The notes: generated by a model not told the origin, from the sequence alone. 64,000 nt of DNA from Pedobacter sp. ok626 (GCF_900100435.1 NZ_FNEX01000001.1:1-64000), one strand, 5' to 3'; numbered from the stretch's first letter, positions 16,631 to 27,169 are shown. Numbers and translations are program-made.

Positions 16631-17655
16631 CACACCGTTGGATTTCCTTTTCGCTGTCAATTGCCCTAATATAGCCATAGGCGTCACCAAGGATGTAATA
16701 TCTTGAGGCTGCTACTCCCGAATAAACGCGCATCTGGTCATCCAGCAAAATAAAATCCCCGTTTTCTTCGTAGGCAGGTATAAAGATTCCATTCAGTTTG
16801 CCAGTATTTATGCCGATGCTGGTTCCATTATAGAAATGGCAGGAATTGGTCAGCAATTGTTTACTGTCTTTGGAAAACAGGCAGTAGTGGGGGTAAGAGG
16901 ATTGCGGTCCGATTACTCCAATCTGGTTGCCTTCGGAATCGAGAACGCGGTAGTCGCTGCCTTGGTCGGCTGCTATAATGAGCTGGTTGTCATCAGATAT
17001 GGTGGCATTTTCCATGTCCATGTTAGGACTCCATTCCTCATCATCCTGGTCTATTACTGGATGTATCATTTGTTCCTCTTGTTGCGACAGGATAAAAATG
17101 CCTTCGGAGGTTGTCAGCAAGATCTTTTTGCCATCGTTGAACGGAGTCATTTCGGTGATGCCGTGGCCAGAATGCTGACTGAGTGTAAATTCTGCAATGG
17201 TTTCGCCCTGTCAGCCATGGGTTATGGTAATCTTGTCCTTTACTGCAATGGCAAACACGTTTCCTATTTTTGATTTACCGATGGCGCGGATATTTTCGTC
17301 CAGTTTAAGGAGCTCGCTACCGTATAGGAGATAGGCTTGTCGCTGCTCGTATGCTGCTCCGGTGAGAAAAACGATCTTCTGGTCTTCGATGAATTGGAGT
17401 TGGCAGATGCTTTGTGCATTATCGTCAATCAGGTCGATCAGGGGAGTATGTGCAGGTGGGAAATCCTGCCTGAATTTTTGGTTTTCGCCCTTTTCGTTAG
17501 CCTCTTTTATCGCTGGGATCTTCGCCTTTCCAGTTGTCCCAGCCATGCTCTTCTGCGAAGCGAACCATTTCGTTTACGGCGCTGGCATATTCGGCCCCTT
17601 TTGTTTGCCATTCCTGCTGAATGTTGCTGTTTTTTCTCTTAAAAAGATTCAACAT
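16620..17655 (-). pseudogene. Broken hypothetical gene (frameshift plus in-frame TGA)
   Basis: Three minus-strand reading frames line up as one ~345-residue protein. The first (start ATG 17655, MLNLFKRKNSN) runs through AEEHGWDNWKGEDPS, then a frame change near 17510-17520 is needed to continue as IKEANEKGENQKFRQDF. That frame hits a TGA at 17213-17211 after ITITHG, and the same frame continues without a break from QGETIAEFTLSQHSGHG to the stop at 16622-16620. The protein resembles propeller-like hypothetical proteins of Bacteroidota (short ILTTSEGIFIL and FSKDSKQLLTNS units). It is most simply a decaying gene, though one or both lesions could be sequencing errors. It ends 11 bp inside the convergent HTCS gene. 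Confidence 0.6.
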
Positions 17656-17786
17656 GGTATCTGTTTTTGTTTCTCTAAGATAGAAAATATGCTCCATTGT
17701 GTTTTTTTTGCATTATCTATATCTTTTTTTAAATGTATTTTTGACATTTAAAAAAATAATCTCTACTTTTTACCTCTTAAACTAAC

Positions 17787-17818
17787 CAAATGTATGAACA
17801 GCCAATTTCTATACACAA
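17787..17818 (-). promoter_or_regulatory. Putative promoter of the broken minus-strand gene
   Basis: On the minus strand TACATTTG (17794-17787) matches TAnnTTTG, and a TTG (17818-17816) lies 21 nt upstream of it, fitting the -33/-7 layout. The leader to the ATG at 17655 would be about 125 nt. Confidence 0.3.
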
Positions 17819-17930
17819 CTATGAATGCTTCTGCCAGTAAATATTGGTTTGATCGTACATCATCTTAAACATCGTCTGCCTCCGTTTTTTAAATTACAAT
17901 TAACCGATTTATAAAAAAATAACTACCAAT

Positions 17931-19883
17931 ATGATCAACATAAGGAATTTGCTTTGCGGATGTTTAATAATACTATGTATTTCAAAATCTTATGCGCAAG
18001 ACCTCAGTATTTCCAGTCCGGATGAAAAGCTGACTGTTAAATTATCATTAGAGGAGGGTAGACTCTACTATCGTGTGCTTTTGGAGGGAAACGAAATGCT
18101 GGAGAAGTCGCCTTTGGGACTGCGTGGAAACAAGGTGGATTTGTCCGCGAACCTTCGTCTGGTAGATAAGAGTTCGCAACACATCGACGAAACCTATTCT
18201 GAGCCGAAAATAAAAATCAGCACTGTTCATTACCAGGCGAATGAACTGGTTTGCAAATTTGAAAATCTAGCTAAGAACCAAATTGAGGTGGTTTTTCGCG
18301 TCAGCAACAACAATGTAGCATTTCGGTATCGAGTTCCTCAAACTGGCGAAGCTGCGAATTTGATCATTGAGGAGGAATTAAGCGGGTATAATTTCCCGGC
18401 AGCGACAACAACATTTTTAACGCCACAGGCAAGTCCGATGATCGGTTGGATGAAAACCAAGCCCAGCTATGAGGAAGAATATACGCCGGATCAGGCATTA
18501 GGGATACCCTCGAAATATGGCCTGGGTTATACCTTTCCGGCACTGTTCCATGTGGGGGATAAAGGTTGGGTGTTACTTTCTGAAACAGGTGTGAATGGAG
18601 CATACTGTGGTGCAAAACTGAGCGAAGGAACAAAAGATGGTTTGTATAAAATCGCTTTTCCTGAAAACGGGGAGAATAACGGAATGGGACGTGCAAATCC
18701 GACGATCGCATTACCCGGCAATACACCATGGCGGACACTGACAGTAGGGGCAGACCTCAAGCCAATTGTCGAAACTACAATTGCCTTCGATGTGGTGGAA
18801 CCGCAATATAAGGCTTCTAAAACTTATACTTTCGGACGCGCCACCTGGAGCTGGTTGTTATGGCAGGATGGAAGCATCAACTTCGGTGATCAACAGAAGT
18901 TTGTGGATCTGTCGTCAGCCATGGGCTATGAATACGTGCTGGTCGATAACTGGTGGGATACCAGGATTGGCCATGATAAAATTGAACAATTGGTAACCTA
19001 CGCTAAAGATAAAGGTGTAGGGATCTGTCTGTGGTACAATTCAAATGGCTTTTGGAATGATGCCCCGCAGGGACCTAAAAATAAAATGAATATGGCTGTT
19101 GCCCGGAAACAGGAAATGGCCTGGATGCAAAGCATCGGGATTAAAGGCATTAAGGTGGACTTTTTTGGTGGCGACAAGCAGGAAACGATGAAATTGTATG
19201 AAGATATTCTGTCAGATGCAAACAGTTATGGGCTGACTGTTATTTTTCATGGCTGCACGCTACCACGTGGATGGGAGAGGATGTACCCTAATTTTGTAGG
19301 GAGTGAAGCAGTACTGGCTTCTGAAAATCTGATTTTTACACAGCACGCCAACGATACTGAAGCATTTAATGCTACTTTACATCCCTTTATCCGTAATGCC
19401 GTAGGATCTATGGATTTTGGACCTGTTCTGCTGAATAAACGCCATAACAAGGCAAATAATGGAGGGACTATCAGGAAGACAACCGAAACATTTCAGTTGG
19501 CAACTGCCATCTTGTTCCAGACTCCTGTCCAGAATTTTGGGATCACTCCGAATAACTTCAATGAGATGCCAGCGCATGTGATAGATTTTATGAAAAAGGT
19601 GCCAACAACCTGGGACAATACCGTATTTATCGACGGTTATCCAGGAAAATACTGTGTGCTCGCGCGACGCCATGGTGATACGTGGTACATTGCCGGCATC
19701 AACGCAGAACAAAAGGAAAAAAATATTATGGTGTCTCTGCCGATGTTAACTGGTAAAGAGGTATTGCTATACACTGATGATAAAAATAAAAAGCCAGAAG
19801 TGAATAAAGTGAAACTTCAGAAAAATAAGCAAATGGCGCTTAAATTACTGCCTGGCGGAGCTGCCATCATTACCGGAAAGTAG
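17931..19883 (+). CDS. GH97 family glycoside hydrolase (alpha-glucosidase/alpha-galactosidase type)
   Basis: A 650-residue protein with signal peptide (1-22), N-terminal beta-sandwich (~25-290), (beta/alpha)8 barrel (~300-560) and C-terminal beta domain, the normal GH97 layout and length. The barrel carries WSWLLWQDGS, YVLVDNWWD, GIKVDFFGGDKQ and FHGCTLPRGWERMYPNFVGSEA. GH97 has inverting members (SusB type, catalytic Glu bases) and retaining members with an Asp nucleophile; Asp410 in KVDFF sits where the retaining enzymes have theirs, so a retaining alpha-galactosidase-like enzyme is more likely than a SusB-type glucosidase. It is 37 nt upstream of the HTCS gene and is the first gene of PUL2. 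Confidence 0.88.
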   Translation: MINIRNLLCGCLIILCISKSYAQDLSISSPDEKLTVKLSLEEGRLYYRVLLEGNEMLEKSPLGLRGNKVDLSANLRLVDKSSQHIDETYSEPKIKISTVHYQANELVCKFENLAKNQIEVVFRVSNNNVAFRYRVPQTGEAANLIIEEELSGYNFPAATTTFLTPQASPMIGWMKTKPSYEEEYTPDQALGIPSKYGLGYTFPALFHVGDKGWVLLSETGVNGAYCGAKLSEGTKDGLYKIAFPENGENNGMGRANPTIALPGNTPWRTLTVGADLKPIVETTIAFDVVEPQYKASKTYTFGRATWSWLLWQDGSINFGDQQKFVDLSSAMGYEYVLVDNWWDTRIGHDKIEQLVTYAKDKGVGICLWYNSNGFWNDAPQGPKNKMNMAVARKQEMAWMQSIGIKGIKVDFFGGDKQETMKLYEDILSDANSYGLTVIFHGCTLPRGWERMYPNFVGSEAVLASENLIFTQHANDTEAFNATLHPFIRNAVGSMDFGPVLLNKRHNKANNGGTIRKTTETFQLATAILFQTPVQNFGITPNNFNEMPAHVIDFMKKVPTTWDNTVFIDGYPGKYCVLARRHGDTWYIAGINAEQKEKNIMVSLPMLTGKEVLLYTDDKNKKPEVNKVKLQKNKQMALKLLPGGAAIITGK

Positions 19884-19920
19884 GCCTGGGATTCGGGCAA
19901 AAGAAATTACATTGATGATC

Positions 19921-22900
19921 ATGAAGCGAGTACTTTTTTTTGTAGCCTTTTTTCATGCCCTGACGCTCATGGGGCAACAGAAGGCAAGGTTTCTGTCTTT
20001 GCAGGAAGGACTGTCGAGTCAGCAGGTACTCGATGTCGCACATGATAATCATGGTTTTATATGGATTGCAACAGAATTGGGACTAAACCGGTTCTCTAGC
20101 AATTCATTTAAACAGTATTACAAGTCGGGGAAAGCAGATGGAAATTCAATTAACAGCAATGAAATTAATACGCTGTTCTATGACAGTGATCACCTTTACA
20201 TTGGTACCCGTTCAAATGGCCTCAATGTACTAGATTTAAAAACCAATAAGTTTTCCTACTATCTTCACGATCCTGCAGATCAGCTTTCGATCGCAACAAA
20301 TGACATTACAGACATCATCAAAGGTAAAAACGGGAAATTATGGTTATCCACCTATCATCAGGGCGTACAGCTTTTTGATCCGATAAAAAAAGAATTCAGG
20401 CATTTCAATAGGAAAAGTATTCCCGCTATGCCTGAAAATAGCATCTGGACACTTGTTGAAGACAAAGAAGGACTACTCTATATCGGGCATGTCAGTAAGG
20501 GGCTCTCTATTTTAAATACCACAAATAGAAGCGTTGAGTTACTTGATGTCACAAGCACAAAAGGCATATTGCCAGATAATGAGGTAAAAGCCCTGTTTTG
20601 CGATAGCAGAGACAATATCTGGATTGGAACCAGAAAAGGATTAGCAGTATACAATCCGTTTACAAAGCAGATGCGGCGCATCCCTCTTGCCGCTATGGCG
20701 AGAAACGGAGTTGAGCCTTTTATTTACGCAGTAAAGGAAATCAATGGTTCGATCTGGGTAGGTGCCGAATCATCGCAACTGTTTATCCTCCAGCCTGTAT
20801 ATGGCACCGATAGGGCTATACAGCAGATCAGCGCCATCACTCCGTTTTATCTGGATAGAGGTAATAACTCGTCGGTGCAAAACATTGATCGTGATGAATT
20901 TGGCAACGTATGGCTGGCTATTTATAGCGGAGGAGTCGCTTTTTTTGGGCATATAAAACCATTTTTCTCGGTGTTTCCTTCGGTGGAGATCAGCCCGGGT
21001 TTAGGAAAGCTGGCAACAGTGACAGGGATTTTGCACGATCGGGGCAACAGCTTATGGCTAGCTACAGCGGGCGACGGCATTCTGCAGTTACAACCTGATG
21101 GAAAAGTAATCAGAAGGACCGTACAAAATAGTGGACTCGGGGATAATTTTTTGCTGTCTGGTTTCGAAGACAAGCACAATAATAAATGGTTCGGTTCTCC
21201 AAACCGAGGAGTTTCTTTCTTTAATGTAAAAACCAAGAGCTGGCATAAAGTAGATGCAGGGGAAAAAATGTCGTCGGTAAGGGCGATGATAGAAGACAGC
21301 CAGGGTAACCTATGGTTCGCCGCACAAGAAGGCTTGTTTATTCACAATCCCGAAAAACAGACCTTCCAAAAATTGGTGATCAATACCCCCATGTTAGGCG
21401 ATTATTCACCCCGTACGCTTGTTGAAGATAGCAAGGGGTATATTTGGGTAGGTACTTACGGACAAGGTCTCTATGTATTTGACCGCAATCGTAAACTGGT
21501 CGGAAGATTTACCCGGGGCCAGGGTATATTCAGCAATACAATAAACCACCTGTTCCGCGACCGTAGCAACAACATCTGGGTTGCGACAAATGAAGGCTTA
21601 GCGCTTCAAAGCGCAAATAAGGAATTGGGGAAATTTGAACGTATCAGTATACCTGGATCAGATGCCTGGCTTACGATCAATGCCCTGGCCGAAGACGGCA
21701 ACGGAAATATTTGGTGCTCAACAAGATTGGGCTTACTTCGTTACCTGCCGGGGGAAAAACGTATCCTGAGCTATGATCAGGCATTTGGTCTGCCTTTAGG
21801 AGGCTTCACCAACAACAGCGTTGCCATGGATGCGAAAGGCAAGCTTTTCTTTGGAATGCCGGCAGGCATCTGCTATTTTGAACCTACGGAAATCCCTCTG
21901 GATCTCCCGCAATCACCCATCAGGATCAGCCGCTTCATGGTATTTAATACCGGTGAGACACATGCCCAATCCGAAAAATATCCCAACCTCGCTGAAGAGA
22001 TATGCCTGGAACATGATGAAAATAGTTTCCGGGTGGAGCTTGCCGTCATGGATTATGCCTTGAATGATATGGTAGAGTTTAGTTATAAACTGCAGGGACT
22101 GGATAATGACTGGATCTTTCTCGGTAATGAGAAAAACCTCGATTTTCGGAGCATTCCCTATGGGAATTATGAGCTTCGGATTCGTACCCGTCAAAAGAAC
22201 GAACCCTGGTCTGGTGACTACAAACACCTCTTTATCAAAATTGCTCCGCCATTTTACCTGAGCACCTTGGCAATAGTATTTTATGTCATACTTGTCGCTG
22301 CCATCGTATGGACGATCTTTTCTTTTTACGTAAAAAAAGTAAACGCAGAAGCTGAACTCCGGATGAAAAAGCTTCAGCTGGAACAGGACGGACAGCTGCA
22401 TATGGAAAGGTTGAATTTTTATACCAACATCACGCATGAACTCCGAACACCTTTAACCCTCATTCTTGGGCCCCTGGACAATTTGCTTCATGACGAAAAG
22501 TTATTAAAAGGACATAAAGACTGGGTACAGATTGTTCAAAAGAATGCAAACCGGCTTTTCGCCCTGGTCAATCAGTTGCTGGAATTCCGTAAAGTGGAAT
22601 CCCAGTATAAGCCTTTAGTACTGGGGGAGGCCTTTTTAGGGGAGTTGGTGCAGGACACCGTCCTGAAATATGTAGAGGCAAATCATAAAAAAGAGCTGAC
22701 CATCAAATGTATTGTCGCGAAGGAGGACATTAAAACTACCTTTGATGCGGAGATTGTGCAATTGATACTGGATAATTTATTATCTAATGCCTGTAAATAC
22801 ACGGCTTCGGGAACTGTGGAAGTGCGTTTGGAGTACGAAAAGGACAGACTGAGTACTTGTGCCCTGATTTACGTGAAAGATACAGGTTGTGGTATTGCGG

Positions 22901-23937
22901 CTGAACACCTGGATAAAATCTTTGATAAATTTTATCAGGTACCACGCTCCACTGTGCATGGTACTGGTGTTGGTCTCGCTCTGGTCAAAGAGTTGGCAGC
23001 CATACACCACGGAAAGATTGCGGTAAAAAGCGAACCGGGAAAAGGGACCGAGTTTTGTGTTCGACTCCTGACCAATACGGTGCTTTCCGAGGGGCAGGTA
23101 TCCGCAGCTGCGAAAGGATCAGAAAACCACATGACTGCCGCTGGAGATAACCAACGCCCCCTATTATTGTTGGTGGAAGATGATAGTGATCTCAGGGATT
23201 ATCTTGGCTCCTTGTTAGCGGCTAAATATGAAGTAATACAGGCGGAAAATGGGCAAAATGGTTTTACACTTGCAAAAAGCCGTATCCCGGATCTGATCTT
23301 GAGCGATGTCTCCATGCCGGATATGGATGGTTTCCGGATGTTGGAAGCATTGAAGCAGGAACGTGAAACGAGTCACATCCCGATGATATTCTTAACAGCC
23401 AGGGATACGGAGCTCGACAAGGAGCGTGGTTACGAACTTGGTGTTGATTCATATTTAACCAAGCCCATTAGTCCTCAGCTCCTCTATAGCCGCATTGAAA
23501 ATCTGTTGCTCAAACAAAAGGCTGTCTATGCAGAAGTATTGGGCCAGTTGTCATCTCAAAAGAACCAGCGCGGTGCCGGAGCGGTAAAAACAGATACGGA
23601 ACTTTGGCGGGAAAATGCTTTCGTTCAGGAATTTGCGGGCCTGGTAGAAGCCTGTATACAGGATGAAGTCCTGGACGTGGCTACACTAGCCGATAAAATG
23701 AACATGAGCCAGTCTACGCTTTACAGAAAGCTTAAAGGCCTGACCGGAAAAAATATCAATCAGCTCGTACGTAAAGTGAGGATCCAAAAGGCCGCAGAAC
23801 TGTTACGTGAGGGACAGTACAACATCACTGAAGTGTCTCTGATGGTCGGCATCAACAGCTCTATCTATTTTCGCCAATGTTTTAAAGAAGAATTTGGTCA
23901 ACTCCCGTCTGAATACCAAAAAGACGCTTTAAAATAG
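19921..23937 (+). CDS. Hybrid two-component system regulator (HTCS) of PUL2
   Basis: About 1338 residues with the same layout as the PUL1 HTCS: signal peptide (~1-20), repeated propeller units (FIWIATELGLNRFSS and similar, ~25-660), Y_Y_Y domain (~690-770), transmembrane helix (~785-800), kinase with His839 (ITHELRTPLTLI), N box LLDNLLSNACKY-like segment, receiver with Asp1129 (LILSDVSMPDMDG) and AraC-type DNA-binding domain (MNMSQSTLYRKLKGLTGKNI). In-frame TTG 19912 and ATG 19915 are alternative starts; the ATG at 19921 begins the normal signal sequence MKRVLFFVAFF. It should sense a glycan fragment and activate the SusC operon that starts 106 nt downstream. Confidence 0.92.
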   Translation: MKRVLFFVAFFHALTLMGQQKARFLSLQEGLSSQQVLDVAHDNHGFIWIATELGLNRFSSNSFKQYYKSGKADGNSINSNEINTLFYDSDHLYIGTRSNGLNVLDLKTNKFSYYLHDPADQLSIATNDITDIIKGKNGKLWLSTYHQGVQLFDPIKKEFRHFNRKSIPAMPENSIWTLVEDKEGLLYIGHVSKGLSILNTTNRSVELLDVTSTKGILPDNEVKALFCDSRDNIWIGTRKGLAVYNPFTKQMRRIPLAAMARNGVEPFIYAVKEINGSIWVGAESSQLFILQPVYGTDRAIQQISAITPFYLDRGNNSSVQNIDRDEFGNVWLAIYSGGVAFFGHIKPFFSVFPSVEISPGLGKLATVTGILHDRGNSLWLATAGDGILQLQPDGKVIRRTVQNSGLGDNFLLSGFEDKHNNKWFGSPNRGVSFFNVKTKSWHKVDAGEKMSSVRAMIEDSQGNLWFAAQEGLFIHNPEKQTFQKLVINTPMLGDYSPRTLVEDSKGYIWVGTYGQGLYVFDRNRKLVGRFTRGQGIFSNTINHLFRDRSNNIWVATNEGLALQSANKELGKFERISIPGSDAWLTINALAEDGNGNIWCSTRLGLLRYLPGEKRILSYDQAFGLPLGGFTNNSVAMDAKGKLFFGMPAGICYFEPTEIPLDLPQSPIRISRFMVFNTGETHAQSEKYPNLAEEICLEHDENSFRVELAVMDYALNDMVEFSYKLQGLDNDWIFLGNEKNLDFRSIPYGNYELRIRTRQKNEPWSGDYKHLFIKIAPPFYLSTLAIVFYVILVAAIVWTIFSFYVKKVNAEAELRMKKLQLEQDGQLHMERLNFYTNITHELRTPLTLILGPLDNLLHDEKLLKGHKDWVQIVQKNANRLFALVNQLLEFRKVESQYKPLVLGEAFLGELVQDTVLKYVEANHKKELTIKCIVAKEDIKTTFDAEIVQLILDNLLSNACKYTASGTVEVRLEYEKDRLSTCALIYVKDTGCGIAAEHLDKIFDKFYQVPRSTVHGTGVGLALVKELAAIHHGKIAVKSEPGKGTEFCVRLLTNTVLSEGQVSAAAKGSENHMTAAGDNQRPLLLLVEDDSDLRDYLGSLLAAKYEVIQAENGQNGFTLAKSRIPDLILSDVSMPDMDGFRMLEALKQERETSHIPMIFLTARDTELDKERGYELGVDSYLTKPISPQLLYSRIENLLLKQKAVYAEVLGQLSSQKNQRGAGAVKTDTELWRENAFVQEFAGLVEACIQDEVLDVATLADKMNMSQSTLYRKLKGLTGKNINQLVRKVRIQKAAELLREGQYNITEVSLMVGINSSIYFRQCFKEEFGQLPSEYQKDALK

Positions 23938-23950
23938 AAAATAAGTCGAT

Positions 23951-23978
23951 TTGACGAAAAACTAAATGTTTATTGACG
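23951..23978 (+). promoter_or_regulatory. Direct repeat TTGACG x2 upstream of PUL2 susC, candidate HTCS site
   Basis: TTGACG occurs at 23951-23956 and 23973-23978, spaced 22 nt start to start, about two helical turns, just ahead of the promoter. AraC-type domains of HTCS proteins bind direct repeats on one DNA face, so this is a reasonable operator. Inference only. Confidence 0.3.
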
Positions 23979-23990
23979 GATCCGTATATG

Positions 23991-24019
23991 TTGGCGCATG
24001 GCAGAATCGCTTATGTTTG
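23991..24019 (+). promoter_or_regulatory. Putative promoter of the PUL2 SusC operon
   Basis: TTG (23991-23993) is followed after 18 nt by TATGTTTG (24012-24019), a full match to TAnnTTTG. The transcript would start near 24025, about 20 nt before the susC ATG. Confidence 0.5.
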
Positions 24020-24043
24020 GCTCATTAACCAATATAACCAAAT

Positions 24044-27000
24044 ATGAAAATCCTGAAAATTTTTTTTCTCTGCGTAGTGATATGGGGGCTACCCACATAT
24101 GCTAATGCACAACGTAAGATTTCAGGGCAAGTATTTAACGAGAAAAGCGAACCCCTTGCGGGTGTCACCGTTCTGGTTGAGGGCATGCCAAAAGAAATCA
24201 CCAACACAGACGGGCAGGGACGCTTCCAGCTTACAACAACAAAAAACACCTTAGTAGTTACTTATGTAGGCTACAAAAATCAGCGTGTCGACATTACGGG
24301 CAAAACAAGCGTTTCTATTTTCCTGGAAAGCACGAATGAAGACCTCGATGAAGTGATTGTTGTGGCCTATGGAACACAGAAAAAACGCAACATCACAGGT
24401 GCGGTAAGTAACATCAAATCGGAAGATATTGTCCGTTCCTCTTCTACTACCACCGCAGGTGCACTTGCAGGAAAGGTACAAGGTGTGTCTGTACGTGCCA
24501 AGGACGCCCGTCCGGGAAGGGGTGCATCGATAGAAATTCGTAATATGGGAAATCCATTGTATGTGATCGACGGTGTAGCTTATGGAGGTGAAGGCGGAAC
24601 AGACTGGGTGGGAACACAGAATGCTTCGGGCGCTGACATATTCAATGCACTCAATCTGGAAGATATCGAAAGTATTTCCATTCTGAAAGATGCTGCAGCT
24701 GCCGTGTACGGTTTCCGGGCCTCCAAAGGAGTAGTGTTAATTACTACTAAGAAAGGCAGGCGTGATGAGACGGCCAGGGTCAATATCAACGGTTACCAGG
24801 GCTGGCAAAATTTGACACGTTTTCCGACGATGGCGAATGCCGCACAATATACCAAAGGAATGGTTGAAGCTGCTCAGAATGAAAACCGTGACCCGAACAG
24901 TGTTTATACCCCATCAGAACTGGCCAAATGGCAAAATGGGACTGAACCAGGTTATAAAAGTTACGACTATTTTGACATGGTCGTCCGCAAAAATATACCT
25001 CAGCGTTACCTGAATGCGAATGTAACCGGAGGGGGCAAAAATTCCAATTACTTCCTTTCCGTTGGTCACATGGATCAGGATGCGATGATGAAAGATTTTT
25101 CTTACAAACGAACCAATTTGCAAGCCAATCTGGAGGCCACCATTTTTGAGGGCATGAATATTGGTGCGCAGATTTCGGGTAGACAGGAGGCCACCAAAGA
25201 TGTGGGTTTACCGGGAGGCGATGGGTATTTTTCTTCTATCCTGGCCATATTCAAGAACAGGCCAACGGTAGGTCCTTACGCAAATGACAATCCTGAATAT
25301 CCAAATCATACCAATGATTTCTCTTACAATCCGGCAATTTTTAGCCGCGATATTGCGGGTTACAAAGACAATAATTATTTAAGCGGTAATGTTAACCTCT
25401 TTGCTTCCTATAAAACCAAATTTGGTCTATCTGCTAAAGGAACAGTGTCTTACAATTACACCAATAATAAATTTGATGGTTTCCAGTACACTTATGATGT
25501 GTATCGGTATACGAATGATGCTTATACCCGCACAGGTGGAACCGATAGTCGCTGGCGGTATAAAACTGACCGTGTAGCCATATCAAGATTCGGACAATTT
25601 CAGTTAGACTATACCAAACAATTAGGCGATCATAATTTCTCTGCGATGGTAGGTTATGAAAGATCTGATTGGGACAGGACATACAATGCGCTGGGTGCCA
25701 ATCCCTCCAGTAATTTCATTTCGTTGATGAAGCTTTCGGAGGTCAATGGTTTAGACGACAGCTGGAGTTACGAAGCCAGGGCAGGCTATATAGGCCGGAT
25801 AAGCTATAATTTCAAAGGCAAATATTTATTAGAAGTATTAGGCCGTTATGACGGGTCGTACTTATATTATCAAGGCAAGGAATGGGGCTTCTTCCCTGGT
25901 GCAACTTTGGGCTGGCGAATTTCGGATGAACCCTTTTTCAAGCCCATCAAAGGAATTGTTAATGACATGAAAATCCGGGCTTCAGTAGGACAAACCGGAT
26001 TAGAAGAGGGAGTAGGCATGCATGGCTATCTCGCAGGTTACAACTTTGCCCAAGGTAGTGCGGTACTAGATGGCAAGTATTACCCGGGTGTTCAACCCCG
26101 TCCCTTAGCAACAAGGAACCTTTCCTGGGTTAAAAATACAACATACAATATTGGTGTAGACATGGGGATGTTCGAAAATAAACTTACGATCACCGCCGAT
26201 GCTTTTAAAATCATCCGTACTGGCTATCCTGCCAGAAAATATGATGTTTTGTTACCCAGCGAGGTGGGGTATGAATTACCAAACGAAAACCTGAATAAAA
26301 ATGGCTACTATGGTGCTGAAGGTATCATCACCTATTCTAGTAATATTGGAGAACTGGGGTATACAGTAAGTGCAAATGCCACTTACTCCAGATTTAAAGC
26401 ATTGGAATCTTATAAACCTCGTTTCAGTAATTCCTGGAATGAATATAGAAACTCTGCTGAAGAACGCTGGGGCGGTACCTGGTGGGGGTATCAGGTAGTG
26501 GGGCAATTTCAATCCGTTGAGCAGATCAATAACCACCCGATCAATAATGATGGTTCAAATAACAGAACACAACTGCCGGGAGATTTGATCTACAAGGACG
26601 TAAACAATGATGGCGTGATCAATGGAATGGACGAGCGTCCGATCGGTTATCCAACAGGCTGGGCACCAATGATGAATTTTGGTGGCCGTATTGGTCTCAA
26701 CTGGAAGGGCATCGATCTCAATATTGATTTTGCAGGAGGTGCTATGCAGTCCTGGTTCCAGGACTATGAACTGAGAAATGCTTTTCACGGTGGTGGCAAT
26801 TCACCTGCCTACCTGTTGGAAGACAGGTGGCATCGCGCAGATCCTTACGATCCAAACAGTGAATGGATCCCAGGTCGTTATCCAGCCATTCGTAATGGCA
26901 ATAGTGGTAATAATGGCAAAAACAGCGATTTCTGGCTTACCAATGTCAGATATCTGCGTGTAAGAAATCTGGAACTTGCGTATAGTTTGCCTAAACTGAT

Positions 27001-27169
27001 TACCGAAAAGGTTAAAGCAGAAAAAATCAGGGTATACATCAATGCATCTAACTTACTGTCATTTGACAATGTGAAAGATTACCAGATTGATCCCGAAATT
27101 GAAGCCCGGGCAGCAGTAGTTTACCCGCAGCAAAAAGTTTTTATGGTTGGTTTCAACGTTACTTTTTAA
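24044..27169 (+). CDS. SusC-like TonB-dependent outer-membrane transporter (PUL2)
   Basis: A 1041-residue protein: signal peptide (1-22, ANAQ), carboxypeptidase D regulatory-like domain (ISGQVFNEKSEPLAGVTVLVEG), TonB box (LDEVIVVAYGTQKKRNITGAVSNIKSEDI), plug domain (PLYVIDGVAYGG, GVVLITTKKG) and the outer barrel ending in VGFNVTF. It imports the PUL2 glycan fragments with the SusD partner 29 nt downstream. Regulation by the upstream HTCS is likely from position. Confidence 0.93.
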   Translation: MKILKIFFLCVVIWGLPTYANAQRKISGQVFNEKSEPLAGVTVLVEGMPKEITNTDGQGRFQLTTTKNTLVVTYVGYKNQRVDITGKTSVSIFLESTNEDLDEVIVVAYGTQKKRNITGAVSNIKSEDIVRSSSTTTAGALAGKVQGVSVRAKDARPGRGASIEIRNMGNPLYVIDGVAYGGEGGTDWVGTQNASGADIFNALNLEDIESISILKDAAAAVYGFRASKGVVLITTKKGRRDETARVNINGYQGWQNLTRFPTMANAAQYTKGMVEAAQNENRDPNSVYTPSELAKWQNGTEPGYKSYDYFDMVVRKNIPQRYLNANVTGGGKNSNYFLSVGHMDQDAMMKDFSYKRTNLQANLEATIFEGMNIGAQISGRQEATKDVGLPGGDGYFSSILAIFKNRPTVGPYANDNPEYPNHTNDFSYNPAIFSRDIAGYKDNNYLSGNVNLFASYKTKFGLSAKGTVSYNYTNNKFDGFQYTYDVYRYTNDAYTRTGGTDSRWRYKTDRVAISRFGQFQLDYTKQLGDHNFSAMVGYERSDWDRTYNALGANPSSNFISLMKLSEVNGLDDSWSYEARAGYIGRISYNFKGKYLLEVLGRYDGSYLYYQGKEWGFFPGATLGWRISDEPFFKPIKGIVNDMKIRASVGQTGLEEGVGMHGYLAGYNFAQGSAVLDGKYYPGVQPRPLATRNLSWVKNTTYNIGVDMGMFENKLTITADAFKIIRTGYPARKYDVLLPSEVGYELPNENLNKNGYYGAEGIITYSSNIGELGYTVSANATYSRFKALESYKPRFSNSWNEYRNSAEERWGGTWWGYQVVGQFQSVEQINNHPINNDGSNNRTQLPGDLIYKDVNNDGVINGMDERPIGYPTGWAPMMNFGGRIGLNWKGIDLNIDFAGGAMQSWFQDYELRNAFHGGGNSPAYLLEDRWHRADPYDPNSEWIPGRYPAIRNGNSGNNGKNSDFWLTNVRYLRVRNLELAYSLPKLITEKVKAEKIRVYINASNLLSFDNVKDYQIDPEIEARAAVVYPQQKVFMVGFNVTF

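Noticed and set aside
17211..17213. TGA in the broken gene as selenocysteine or recoded Trp
   Set aside because: No SECIS-like context, and a nearby frameshift already indicates decay; elsewhere in the window TGA is used as a normal stop.
16836..17751. Several plus-strand ORFs opposite the broken gene
   Set aside because: The minus-strand reading gives coherent protein sequence across the lesions; the plus-strand ones are low-complexity shadows.
21913..22437. 174-codon minus-strand ORF within the PUL2 HTCS
   Set aside because: Lies wholly inside a well-supported gene with intact domains on the other strand.
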